42,545 nucleotides of DNA, taken from positions 1 to 42,545 of the forward strand of contig JACPBZ010000005.1 in NCBI GenBank assembly GCA_016180105.1. The letters run 5' to 3'. The translations under genes and the position numbers were made by a program. Position 1 is the first letter of the stretch, and each line of letters begins with the position of its first letter. Under the pieces are notes generated by a model, which saw only the letters and a list, made by a program, of their open reading frames with translations, had not been told where the DNA came from and did not search any database. Shown here piece after piece: positions 17,308 through 24,419 of this stretch. The DNA comes from Candidatus Woesearchaeota archaeon (GTDB lineage Archaea; Nanobdellota; Nanobdellia; Woesearchaeales; UBA10216).

Positions 17308-17319
17308 GATTTATAATTG
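17308..17319. promoter_or_regulatory. Shared TATA element of the divergent phosphorylase and serS genes
   Basis: GATTTATAATTG reads as a TATA box on both strands (GATTTATAAT and CAATTATAAATC). Its centre is about 27 nt from the serS ATG at 17340 and about 32 nt from the phosphorylase ATG at 17281, both the distance expected for leaderless archaeal transcripts. The start codons are only 58 nt apart, so TBP/TFB binding in one direction probably competes with the other. Confidence 0.55.
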
Positions 17320-17339
17320 CCCTTCCAGCAACAGAATGA

Positions 17340-18620
17340 ATGCTCGATATCAGGTTTGTCAGGGATAACAGGCAGCTCGTCAAGAAAGACCTCGAGAAGC
17401 GCAACGACAGGGAGAAGCTTCCCTGGGTGGATGAGGCTGTTGAGAAGCACGAGGAGCTCACGGGGATAAAAGCTGAGATCGATAAGCTCAGGCACAGCCG
17501 CAATCTCATCAGTCAGGAGATTAATAGGCTTCAGAAGCAGAAAAAGGACATTTCCTCAAAGGTTAAGGAAGTTAAGGAGCTTCCCGGAAAGATTGCTGCA
17601 GCTGAAGAAAAATTTCAGAAGGTGGAAGATCGCATTAAATTTATTCTTCGAAGGTTGCCTAATGTTCTTCACGAGTCTGTCCCTGTTGGGAAGGACGATA
17701 CTGAAAACAATGAGGTTAAGCGCTGGGGCGCCATCAAGAAGCCCTCATTCCAGTTAAAGCCTCACGGCGAGCTTCTTGAGCAGCTTGGCCTTGCGGATTT
17801 CGAAAAGGCAGCTGAGATTTCCGGCACGGGCTTTCATTTTCTCAAGGGCGACCTCGTGAAGCTTGAGCTTGCCCTTATCAACTTCGCAGTTTCTGCAATG
17901 GAAAAGAAGGGCTTTACCCTTGTCGAGCCTCCTTTGATGCTTCGCCGTGAGCCATACGAGGGAGTTACCGACCTTGCCGCCTTCGAGAGCGTTATGTACC
18001 GGATTGACGAAGGCAAGAATGAAAACGAGAGCAGCTATCTCATCGCGACGTCCGAGCATCCCATTGCGGCAATGATGACCGGCGCTGTCCTGGATGAAAA
18101 GCGGCTGCCTCTGAAGTTTTGCGGCATAAGCAATTGCTTCAGGAGGGAGATTGGCAGCCACGGCATAGATACCAGGGGCTTGTTCAGGGTTCACCAGTTC
18201 AGCAAGGTTGAGCAGTTTGTGTTTTGCAGGCCTGAGGACTCCTGGAAAATTCACGAGGAGCTGTTGAAGAATTCAGAGGAGCTTTTGCAGCAGCTCAAAA
18301 TCCCGTACAGGGTCGTGAATGTCTGCACTGGCGACATTGGAGCCGTTGCAGCAAAAAAGTACGACATTGAGGCGTGGTTCCCGAGGCAGAACAATTACCG
18401 TGAGGTGGTCAGCTGCAGCAACTGCACTGCCTATCAGTCTACTGCCCTGAATATCCGCTTTGGCAACGGGAAGGCGTACGTCCACACCCTGAACTCAACC
18501 GCCATCGCGACTGGCAGGACAATGGTCGCCATCATCGAGAACTACCAAAACCAGGACGGCACTATAACTGTGCCTGATGTTCTCGTGCCTTACGTTGGAA
18601 AGAAGGTTATTGGGAAGTAG
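17340..18620 (+). CDS. serS: Seryl-tRNA synthetase (standard, bacterial-like type)
   Basis: A 426-residue class II synthetase that charges tRNA-Ser. Residues 1-105 form the long coiled-coil arm that binds the tRNA variable arm (MLDIRFVRDNRQLVKKDLEK to EKFQKVEDRI). The catalytic core follows: motif 2 FRREIGSHGIDTRGLFRVHQF, the serine-binding TSEHP, and motif 3 ATGRTMVAIIENYQ. It is the common type, not the rare methanogen SerRS. A TATA box lies 27 nt before the ATG. A ridA remnant begins one base after its stop, probably once co-transcribed. Confidence 0.97.
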   Translation: MLDIRFVRDNRQLVKKDLEKRNDREKLPWVDEAVEKHEELTGIKAEIDKLRHSRNLISQEINRLQKQKKDISSKVKEVKELPGKIAAAEEKFQKVEDRIKFILRRLPNVLHESVPVGKDDTENNEVKRWGAIKKPSFQLKPHGELLEQLGLADFEKAAEISGTGFHFLKGDLVKLELALINFAVSAMEKKGFTLVEPPLMLRREPYEGVTDLAAFESVMYRIDEGKNENESSYLIATSEHPIAAMMTGAVLDEKRLPLKFCGISNCFRREIGSHGIDTRGLFRVHQFSKVEQFVFCRPEDSWKIHEELLKNSEELLQQLKIPYRVVNVCTGDIGAVAAKKYDIEAWFPRQNNYREVVSCSNCTAYQSTALNIRFGNGKAYVHTLNSTAIATGRTMVAIIENYQNQDGTITVPDVLVPYVGKKVIGK

Positions 18621-18621
18621 A

Positions 18622-18859
18622 ATGAAAAAAGTGATTAGCTCAACAGGGGCTCCAAAGGCGGCAGGGCCTTATTCCCAGGCAGTTCTGACTGATGCCAGAT
18701 ACGGGATGGAATTATCTGGGCAAGCTGGTTGAGGGCGGCATTGAAGCTGAGACAGGGCCCGAGAATCCGCCTGCGAGGGTTGCAGTTGCAGTAACGCAGC
18801 TTCCATTGGGCGCACTTGTCGAGATTGAATGCGAAGCGGCAGGCGACAAGATATCATAG
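18622..18859 (+). pseudogene. ridA (2-iminobutanoate/2-iminopropanoate deaminase) pseudogene
   Basis: The start MKKVISSTGAPKAAGPYSQAV is an unmistakable RidA N-terminus and continues to MELSGQ. The frame then breaks (SGQAG-stop). A frame shifted by one resumes with GKLVEGGIEAETG and ENPPARVAVAVTQLPLGALVEIECEA, the C-terminal RidA signature with the catalytic Arg. About 7 residues are missing after SGQ and about 40 after AET, so there are two deletions, one causing the frameshift; total length is 238 nt, not a multiple of three. Loss of the central trimer core makes a working protein very unlikely. It overlaps the convergent DUF1328 gene at 18854-18859. Confidence 0.88.
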
Positions 18860-19009
18860 AAGCCTTCTCACCAGCGAGAACAGGAACAGTATCAGGAATA
18901 TTATAAAAAGTATTTTTGCAATGTCTGCGGCAATTCCTGCTATTCCGCCGAATCCAAGCACTGCTGCAACAATTGCAATAATCAGGAACAGAATGGCGTA
19001 GTCAAGCAT
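18854..19009 (-). CDS. DUF1328 family small membrane protein (YtjA-like)
   Basis: The track ORF is over-extended; from the ATG at 19009 the protein is 51 residues, [20 protein letters not shown] onward. Two hydrophobic helices separated by [12 protein letters not shown] are the hallmark of DUF1328/UPF0391 proteins, which are normally 50-60 residues long. A GGGAG ribosome-binding site lies a few bases upstream. These proteins are common in bacteria and of unknown function, often stress-linked, so this may be an acquired gene. Confidence 0.85.
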   Translation of the reverse strand: MLDYAILFLIIAIVAAVLGFGGIAGIAADIAKILFIIFLILFLFSLVRRLL

Positions 19010-19205
19010 TTTTCTCCCAGCAATCTTATGTTGTTTTATTTCGTCTTTTCGTTTTCTCTCGGTGGCAACGTTTAATTCCCCCAACGGCCTATTCAAGATG
19101 TTTAAATTGATAAGGCTTTCTTTAAAGATTATATAGAAAGATGGATGATGGCAAATTGGCCGCCTCACGAAAAACTATATATACCTTCCATCCGCTGCTG
19201 GCTTT

Positions 19206-20267
19206 ATGGCTTTTTTTGAGACAGGCGGCAGGTCCTTGTTCAGGAACCCGATTGGCTTGGATTATGATTACCAGCCTAAAGTGGTGAAGTATCGCGAGAT
19301 GGAAATGAGGCAGGTTGCTGCTGCTATTAGGCCGCTCTTCCAGAAGAGAAGCGGCAGGAATGTTTTCATTTTCGGCCCTTCCGGGGTTGGCAAGACCGTG
19401 GCGGTCAGGAATCTGCTCAATGAGCTTGAGCAGGAAACTGATGAAATCACCCAATTTTACATAAACTGCTGGAAGAGCGACACCACCTTCAAGGTCTTGA
19501 TTGAGCTTTGCAATACCATCAACTACAAGTTCACGCAGAACAAGAGAACCGAGGAATTGTTTGACATCGTGAAGAAGGATGTCAACAAGGGCGCTGCCGT
19601 CTTTGTCTTTGACGAGGTTGACAAGCTTGATGACATTGACTTCCTTTACAGCCTTGTCGAGGACGTTTTCAACAAGTCAATAATACTCATTACTAACCAC
19701 AAGGATTGGGTTGTGAATCTTGACAGCAGGATTAAGTCCAGGCTGACTGCCGAAATGCTTGAGTTCAGGCCATACGACCTTACCGAGACAAGGGGCGTGC
19801 TTCAGGAGAGGCTGGAGTTTGTCTTTGGGCCGAACGTGTGGGATGCCGATGCCTTTGAGGCAATTGTCCAGAAGGCTTTTTCTGCCCAGGACATTCGCTC
19901 TGGCCTTTACCTTATGAAGGAGGCTGCAAGCATCGCTGAGGAGCGAAACTCTGGCCGGGTAGAGGCTTCTGATGTCGCATCCGCAATGGCAAAGCTTGAT
20001 GAGTTCAGCATCAAGAGGACGGATGAGCTTGAGGACGAAAGCCGCTTTGTGCTCAATATAGTGAGGAAGAATAGTGGCAGGAAGATTGGTGAGGTTTACA
20101 ACGCCTACAGGGAGGCTGGCGGTGAGATGGTTTACAAGACATTCCAGAGGAGGATTACGAAGCTTGAGGAGGACCGCTTCATAGTCACCGAGAAGATAAC
20201 CGGCGGCGTGGAAGGGACTACTACCCTTGTGAAGTTCGGCTCGGAGAAGAAGCTGACTGAATTTTAG
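19206..20267 (+). CDS. Orc1/Cdc6-family replication initiator
   Basis: A 353-residue AAA+ protein that binds origins and loads MCM. Walker A is GPSGVGKTVAVRNLL, Walker B is AVFVFDEVDKLDD, sensor 1 is IILITNHKDW and the box VII arginine lies in LDSRIKSRL. The last 90 residues are a winged helix (KIGEVYNAYREAGGEMVYKTFQRRITKLEE). A TATA box TATATATA (19175-19182) precedes the ATG by about 27 nt. In archaea an origin often lies beside this gene. The 19010-19205 gap is AT-rich, but I could not identify ORB repeats in it. Confidence 0.93.
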   Translation: MAFFETGGRSLFRNPIGLDYDYQPKVVKYREMEMRQVAAAIRPLFQKRSGRNVFIFGPSGVGKTVAVRNLLNELEQETDEITQFYINCWKSDTTFKVLIELCNTINYKFTQNKRTEELFDIVKKDVNKGAAVFVFDEVDKLDDIDFLYSLVEDVFNKSIILITNHKDWVVNLDSRIKSRLTAEMLEFRPYDLTETRGVLQERLEFVFGPNVWDADAFEAIVQKAFSAQDIRSGLYLMKEAASIAEERNSGRVEASDVASAMAKLDEFSIKRTDELEDESRFVLNIVRKNSGRKIGEVYNAYREAGGEMVYKTFQRRITKLEEDRFIVTEKITGGVEGTTTLVKFGSEKKLTEF

Positions 20268-20557
20268 GAATATCTTATGTCAAATCCGTCAAATTCGCCG
20301 GTTGCCTGTTCTTCTTTCATCTGGACGTCTGTCACGAAAGCCATTAGCGGCCCTTTCCTGAATTTTTTTTCAAACTCGCCCAGTTTCCTTGCTTCCCCTT
20401 CTGCTACTATCTCGACGCTTCCGTCCTTGAGGTTGCGCACGAATCCCGACACGCCAAGGGTTTCAGCTTCCCTCCTTACAAATTCCCTGTAGAAAACGCC
20501 CTGCACCTTGCCTTTTATAATTGCCTGGACTCTCCCTGTTGCCATTTTCTCGCGCAT
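20264..20557 (-). CDS. acyP: Acylphosphatase
   Basis: A 97-residue protein (93 if translation starts at the second Met, position 20545). KGKVQGVFYREFVRREAETLG contains the phosphate-binding loop and catalytic Arg, and GFVRNLKDGSVEIVAEGE the catalytic Asn. It hydrolyses carboxyl-phosphate bonds such as acetyl phosphate or carbamoyl phosphate. TTTAAAT (about 20571-20577) is 28-30 nt from the second Met and 15-20 from the first, so the second start fits a leaderless transcript better. It overlaps the convergent orc1/cdc6 by 4 bp. Confidence 0.93.
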   Translation of the reverse strand: MREKMATGRVQAIIKGKVQGVFYREFVRREAETLGVSGFVRNLKDGSVEIVAEGEARKLGEFEKKFRKGPLMAFVTDVQMKEEQATGEFDGFDIRYS

Positions 20558-20622
20558 GGCTCCCGCCGATTTAAATTTTTCGGCCGTAATTTAATGGGGG
20601 AGCGATAATGTTTTAAACTCCA

Positions 20623-20778
20623 ATGCCCACGGCTCTTTTGTGGGATTTTATGGAGCTTGTGAGTTGCATCAGCTGTGGGATGGAGACGCCAAAAGGCATT
20701 CGCTATCCAAACCTGTGCCGGATGTGCGAGCGCTCGATGAGTGAAGAGGAGATTATCGCCATGATGGATTCCATCTGA
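20623..20778 (+). CDS. Small zinc-ribbon protein (two CxxC pairs)
   Basis: Too short for the ORF track. From the ATG at 20623 it is 51 residues; an in-frame ATG at 20650 gives 42 (MELVSCISCGMETPKGIRYP). SCISCG and LCRMCER form two CxxC knuckles 14 residues apart, a treble-clef or zinc-ribbon-like metal site, followed by an acidic helix (SMSEEEIIAMMDSI). It lies between the divergent acylphosphatase and a thioredoxin-fold gene. Many archaea encode such mini zinc fingers; function unknown. Confidence 0.65.
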   Translation: MPTALLWDFMELVSCISCGMETPKGIRYPNLCRMCERSMSEEEIIAMMDSI

Positions 20779-20831
20779 AAGGGGCACTAAAAGTAAATTA
20801 TATATAGCCAATTGACGGGTTTTTCTTCATC

Positions 20832-21923
20832 TTGAAAAAGGGCAAAGAACTGAGATGGCTTGTTGGCCTCGTGGTTTCGGCGGTTTTCCTGCCGCTTGCA
20901 ATGTTTGCAGGGAATCTTGGGGCTGAAGGGCAGGAAGGGGGGCACGATGAAGCTCCTGAAACAGAATCATTTCCTGTTGCGCCTGAGCTTGCGGGCATTT
21001 CCGGCTGGATAAATTCAGGGCCATTGGCGATTTCCGAATTAAGGGGGAAAGTGGTGCTGGTTGACTTCTGGACTTACAGCTGCATAAACTGCATCCGCAC
21101 CCTGCCATACCTTAACTCGTGGAATGAGAAATACGGCGACAAGGGACTGGTAATAGTTGGCGTTCACTCTCCAGAATTTGGCTTTGAGAAGGACATTGAA
21201 AATGTAAAAAAAGCAGTGGCAAAGTACGGAATAAAATACGCTGTCGCCCTTGACAATGACCACTCAACCTGGAGAGCATTCAAGAATAACTACTGGCCAA
21301 GAAAATATCTCATCGACGCTAACGGAAGAATGCGTTATGACAGGATTGGTGAGGGCGGCTACGAGGAGACTGAAAAAAAGATGCAGGAGCTGCTCAGGGA
21401 GAGGTCTTCAAGGGTCAGGCTGCCTGATGAGATGGCTGTTCCAGTCAATGCAGTAGCCGTGAATTACTCTGCCATAGCCACTTCTGAAGTTTATCTTGGC
21501 TACGAATATGCCAGGGTTAACCTTGGCAATGAGGAGGGCTTCAAGCCAGGCAAGGATTTCAGTTATGCTCTCCCTCCCTATGACAGCCTTCGGAAGAACC
21601 TCGCTTACGTTGGCGGCACCTGGAAGGCCCATCCCGACGGCCTTGAGCTTTCATCTGATGAGGGCAGGATTGTCCTTAAATACACGGCAAAGGATGTCAA
21701 CATTGTCGCTTCCCCAGGAGGCCAGCCTTCCGAGCTGCAGGTAATCATTGATGGTGACTTTATCAGCGAAGGCGACAGTGGCAGTGACGTTGATGGTTCT
21801 ATGGCTGTCGTTAGTGAGCAGAGGCTGCATAACCTTGTTAGCGGCAAGGACTATTCAACCAGAACACTGGAAATCAACATAAGGGGAAAAGGATTCAAGA
21901 TGTACACGTTCACGTTTGGATAA
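20832..21923 (+). CDS. Exported thioredoxin-fold protein, DipZ/TlpA-like, with C-terminal beta domain
   Basis: A 363-residue protein starting at TTG, about 26 nt after a TATA box (attatatata, 20797-20806). An N-terminal signal/anchor (LRWLVGLVVSAVFLPLAMF) puts it outside the membrane. The redoxin domain has the catalytic CxxC in VDFWTYSCINCIRTLPYL, the hallmark of the DipZ/NHL-redoxin branch, and WPRKYLIDANGRMRYDRIGEGGY with the cis-Pro region. The last 150 residues resemble the beta-sandwich attached in DipZ proteins. It probably handles thiol-disulfide exchange of exported proteins such as the Cys-rich protein at 39.3-40.9 kb; that link is inference. Confidence 0.85.
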   Translation: MKKGKELRWLVGLVVSAVFLPLAMFAGNLGAEGQEGGHDEAPETESFPVAPELAGISGWINSGPLAISELRGKVVLVDFWTYSCINCIRTLPYLNSWNEKYGDKGLVIVGVHSPEFGFEKDIENVKKAVAKYGIKYAVALDNDHSTWRAFKNNYWPRKYLIDANGRMRYDRIGEGGYEETEKKMQELLRERSSRVRLPDEMAVPVNAVAVNYSAIATSEVYLGYEYARVNLGNEEGFKPGKDFSYALPPYDSLRKNLAYVGGTWKAHPDGLELSSDEGRIVLKYTAKDVNIVASPGGQPSELQVIIDGDFISEGDSGSDVDGSMAVVSEQRLHNLVSGKDYSTRTLEINIRGKGFKMYTFTFG

Positions 21924-21981
21924 AGTAGAAAAGAAAAAATAAAGAAAGAAAAAAATACTACACTAGGAACGTAAAGGCTTA

Positions 21982-22125
21982 TTATCGCCTTGGAGTTCTG
22001 TGCTTTGCGTAGCAGTCCCTGCAATATACAGGCCTGCCTTCTGCGGGCTTGAAAGGCACTTCTGACTGTGCTCCACATTCAGAGCAAGTTATTGTGTGCA
22101 TTTCTCTCGGTCCACCGAATGCCAT
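21982..22125 (-). CDS. Small CxxC-CxxC zinc-binding protein
   Basis: Not in the ORF track; 47 residues from the ATG at 22125 to the TAA at 21982. ITCSECGAQSEVPFKPAEGR then VYCRDCYAKHR is the 'CxxC...EVPFKP..GRPVYCRDC' zinc-ribbon motif found as a stand-alone small protein or a tail in many archaea and bacteria. A GGTG ribosome-binding site lies upstream. The function of stand-alone forms is unknown. The 21851..22078 track ORF is a shadow in another frame. Confidence 0.85.
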   Translation of the reverse strand: MAFGGPREMHTITCSECGAQSEVPFKPAEGRPVYCRDCYAKHRTPRR

Positions 22126-22245
22126 GTGCGATACACCTACTAATTGCTATTATCTGGTCTTTTTAGGACGTCTATAGCTTATTCTTCTCTACACGACCCC
22201 CACGATACTACTGTGAGACATTCTGTATGCTACTGTTGAACCAGC

Positions 22246-22398
22246 CTCGGTATATAAAGGTGATGGTTTTTGGAAAGGTTCGCTTAAGTCACTGGACACT
22301 GGACATTTGCCCGGACAGGGTATTTAAAGGGGTAAAGGTCGTTTTTGGTCAAGCTTTTGTTCGCCCGCAGGCGAATAAAAGGTTGTGAGGTGATTAGG
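22246..22398 (+). promoter_or_regulatory. Tandem promoters and hairpin leader of the 47-residue ORF
   Basis: Two TATA-like elements occur, tatataaagg (22251-22260) and gtatttaaagg (22320-22330). Between them are the 12-mer GTTCGCTTAAGT (22278-22289) and three GGACA motifs (22294, 22301, 22313). Transcripts from the second TATA would have a leader of about 50 nt that holds a perfect 6-bp hairpin, TTCGCC-CGCA-GGCGAA (22360-22375), then a strong ribosome site GAGGTGAT (22388-22395). Long SD-bearing leaders are uncommon in this window, so translational control is plausible. Confidence 0.5.
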
Positions 22399-22542
22399 AT
22401 GGGAATGCCAACTACATTCAGCGTGGGTATGGTGAACGACCTTTTTTTCAATCACGTGAAGGAGCTCAGCATCAGGAGCCTGAAGGAGCTCAGGGAAGGC
22501 AACCTGAGAAGGGAGATCAGGCTCGTTAAAGTCCACCTCTGA
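22399..22542 (+). CDS. Small hypothetical protein (47 residues)
   Basis: The track ORF begins earlier, but the ATG at 22399 has a near-perfect GAGGTGAT ribosome site. The protein, MGMPTTFSVGMVNDLFFNHV onward, has a basic amphipathic second half (KELSIRSLKELREGNLRREIRLVKVHL). I recognise no family. The strong SD and the hairpin leader support translation; composition suggests a nucleic-acid or protein-binding helix. Confidence 0.5.
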   Translation: MGMPTTFSVGMVNDLFFNHVKELSIRSLKELREGNLRREIRLVKVHL

Positions 22543-22628
22543 GGATTTCTGCACTGCTTCAGTTGCGGAGCCACCAACTATTTCTTTCCGCAACAAATTT
22601 TTTATACGATTTCAGCAATGTTCGTGGT

Positions 22629-23201
22629 ATGAGGGTAATCCAGAAGGAAGAGTTCCTGCTGCAGGAAGCAGCTTACCTGAGGCAGGTAAGGCAGGGTGCT
22701 GTCTTTATCCATCCAACAGACACTATTTACGGCATTGGCTGCGATGCGACGAATGAAGGTGCTGTCCAGCGCATTCGGGATGCGAAGCAGCGCGCCTCTA
22801 TGCCTTTTTCAGTCATTGCTCCTTCAAAAAAATGGATTCTGGACAACTGCGAAGTTTCCGGTGAAGCCAAAGAGTGGCTTGAAAAGCTTCCCGGGCCGTA
22901 CACTTTGATTTTCAAGTTAAAGAACAGGTCTGCCGTTGCCGCAGCCGTGAATCTTGGCAGTGACACGCTTGGAGTGCGCATTCCGGCTCACTGGATTTCT
23001 GAGGCGGTTGCCGATTTAGGCATCCCAGTAGTGAGCACCAGTGCGAACATCACCGGCCAGCCCTATATGACATCAATTGATGACCTTGATGGCAGCATTA
23101 AGGAGAAAGTCGACTTCGCCATCTACGAGGGCGAAAAGGAAGGAAGGCCTTCAACGATAGTGAAGCTGTTCGAGAATGAAGTTCAGGTTGTGGAGCGCTG
23201 A
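22629..23201 (+). CDS. Threonylcarbamoyl-AMP synthase (Sua5/YrdC/TsaC)
   Basis: The ATG at 22629 (MRVIQKEEFLLQE) is preferred because a TATA box (ttttttatac, 22597-22606) is about 27 nt upstream; 190 residues. FIHPTDTIYGIGCDATNEGAV is the YrdC signature, and KLPGPYTLIFKLKNR, GVRIPAH and PVVSTSANITG complete the KxR..SxN ATP and threonine site. It makes TC-AMP for t6A37 of tRNA with the KEOPS complex. It is the short YrdC-only form without the Sua5 C-terminal domain. A 42-nt piece of its 3' part recurs downstream (see the repeat at 23624). Confidence 0.94.
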   Translation: MRVIQKEEFLLQEAAYLRQVRQGAVFIHPTDTIYGIGCDATNEGAVQRIRDAKQRASMPFSVIAPSKKWILDNCEVSGEAKEWLEKLPGPYTLIFKLKNRSAVAAAVNLGSDTLGVRIPAHWISEAVADLGIPVVSTSANITGQPYMTSIDDLDGSIKEKVDFAIYEGEKEGRPSTIVKLFENEVQVVER

Positions 23202-23202
23202 T

Positions 23203-23601
23203 TCAGGCAGTTGATTGTGCCTGCATTGCTTTTCCCTCATAAAGTCTGGCAAAAGCGGCGTCGGTTGGTGTTACGTTAAGTACGTGATCATAAAGCTCTG
23301 TATCAACACCACTCTGGCCGGGAATCACTAGCTTAAAAGGCGCTTTCCTTGCAGCGCTCTCATAAAGCATCAAGGCAGTAGCAGCAAGAATCAATCCTTT
23401 CCGTGCCATGACTTCCTGAGGTGCTGTTCCGATTTGTATTGCTTGCCCATAATCGTGCTGAAGCTTTCTTAATCCTGGAATCATTTCAAGCGTGATGCCA
23501 AACCTGCCAGCCAATGCCTTGGCCTCTTGACTTACAAGACCGTCAATGGAATCAACAGGTTGAATTCCAAGGTCCCTGTCGTGCTGTGTTAATTGTGCCA
23601 T
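23203..23601 (-). CDS. Hypothetical protein within the duplicated segment
   Basis: A 132-residue soluble protein, MAQLTQHDRDLGIQPVDSID onward, with mainly helical character and one hydrophobic helix (KGLILAATALMLYESAA). I recognise no family. A good promoter precedes it: GATTTAAATAG (minus strand, about 23624-23634) roughly 26 nt before the ATG, nearly identical to the promoter of the lipoprotein gene at 24307. It is convergent with sua5 (1-nt gap). Confidence 0.6.
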   Translation of the reverse strand: MAQLTQHDRDLGIQPVDSIDGLVSQEAKALAGRFGITLEMIPGLRKLQHDYGQAIQIGTAPQEVMARKGLILAATALMLYESAARKAPFKLVIPGQSGVDTELYDHVLNVTPTDAAFARLYEGKAMQAQSTA

Positions 23602-23623
23602 AGCCTGCTTGTCTGAAGGCGTA

Positions 23624-23796
23624 CTATTTAAATCTTTCTATTTTTCACTACTCAAAAGTAATCATTTAGCTGCTGCGGTGAGTTTATTAGTTACAATTCT
23701 TCTGCCAAAAGTTATGAGGACTTACGGCAGGCTGCACAACGACACAAGCCATTGATGACCTTGATGGCAGCATAAAAAAGAAAGTCGACTTCTACT
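23624..23796 (+). repeat. Decayed tandem-duplication junction (metallophosphoesterase 5' end joined to sua5 3' segment)
   Basis: Three pieces match distant positions in order. CTATTTAAATCTTTC at 23624 equals 24329. CGGCAGGCTG-CACAACGA at 23725-23742 matches the metallophosphoesterase start at 24433-24454 apart from a 3-nt gap. The 42 nt from 23751 (ATTGATGACCTTGATGGCAG...) match sua5 at 23076-23117 with 39 identities. The distance from the promoter block to ATGA is 90 nt here and 91 nt in the intact copy. The order (MPE start, then sua5 tail) is what a tandem duplication junction leaves. Confidence 0.8.
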
Positions 23797-23797
23797 G

Positions 23798-24307
23798 TCA
23801 AGCTCTATTGCGGGAATCTTGAGGTATTGGAACGTTAAGTGGTCCGCGCACATAACCGCAAGGCGGGTTTACCTCAAAAGTTTTTTTAAGATCAGGCACA
23901 TTCAAATCCAGGACTCCGCCTTTGACCCAGGAAATCATAACTTGATATGGGCCTGGAAAGTCAGGAGTTATGGTTAATTCCATAGTTGCATTTCCTGAAG
24001 GATTAAGAGGCGCACTGGTAACTTCAGTTAAAGTAACACCATCAGGGTATGTTACCGTGGTAGCAAGATGGTATTTTTTGCCGCTTTGGCCAGAAAGGTG
24101 CACCCTGACATACAAGGTGTTCATATCATTTTCGCAGGCTAGGACGCCATCATCAATGAAGCCTTCCAAGTCCTGGACTGGTGTTGGGGTGGTTTTTGCA
24201 GGGATTGTTGGCGATGGCAGTGGTGCTACGGTTGGCGCTACAACTGCTGGCGAACAGGACGCAGATATCAAAGTCCCTGCTATAAGCGCTAACAGTGCTC
24301 GTCTCAC
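23798..24307 (-). CDS. Exported lipoprotein with proline/threonine-rich linker
   Basis: A 169-residue protein starting at GTG. The signal peptide ends in a lipobox-like LISASC, after which comes a Pro/Thr-rich spacer (VAPTVAPLPSPTIPAKTTPTPV) and a beta-sandwich domain (LYVRVHLSGQSGKKYHLATT to DLKKTFEVNP). It is therefore probably a surface lipoprotein. The promoter GATTTAAATAG is about 26 nt upstream, in a block duplicated at 23624. The low-complexity linker and its location between duplicated ends suggest an acquired or fast-evolving gene. Function unknown. Confidence 0.7.
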   Translation of the reverse strand: MRRALLALIAGTLISASCSPAVVAPTVAPLPSPTIPAKTTPTPVQDLEGFIDDGVLACENDMNTLYVRVHLSGQSGKKYHLATTVTYPDGVTLTEVTSAPLNPSGNATMELTITPDFPGPYQVMISWVKGGVLDLNVPDLKKTFEVNPPCGYVRGPLNVPIPQDSRNRA

Positions 24308-24419
24308 GATTTTTGTTAGCCTTGAGCTCTATTTAAATCTTTCCATTGTAGCTACTGTCCAGTGGTTGTTTTACTGAAACATCGATGCATTTATATAGTC
24401 TGCAATAATCACTTGCACG

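Noticed and set aside
17282-17509. N-terminal extension of the phosphorylase in the track
   Set aside because: It is antisense to the SerRS coiled-coil arm; the promoter lies inside it.
19010-19205. Replication origin upstream of orc1/cdc6
   Set aside because: The gap is AT-rich and the location is typical, but I could not identify repeated ORB-like elements, so it is not listed as an origin.
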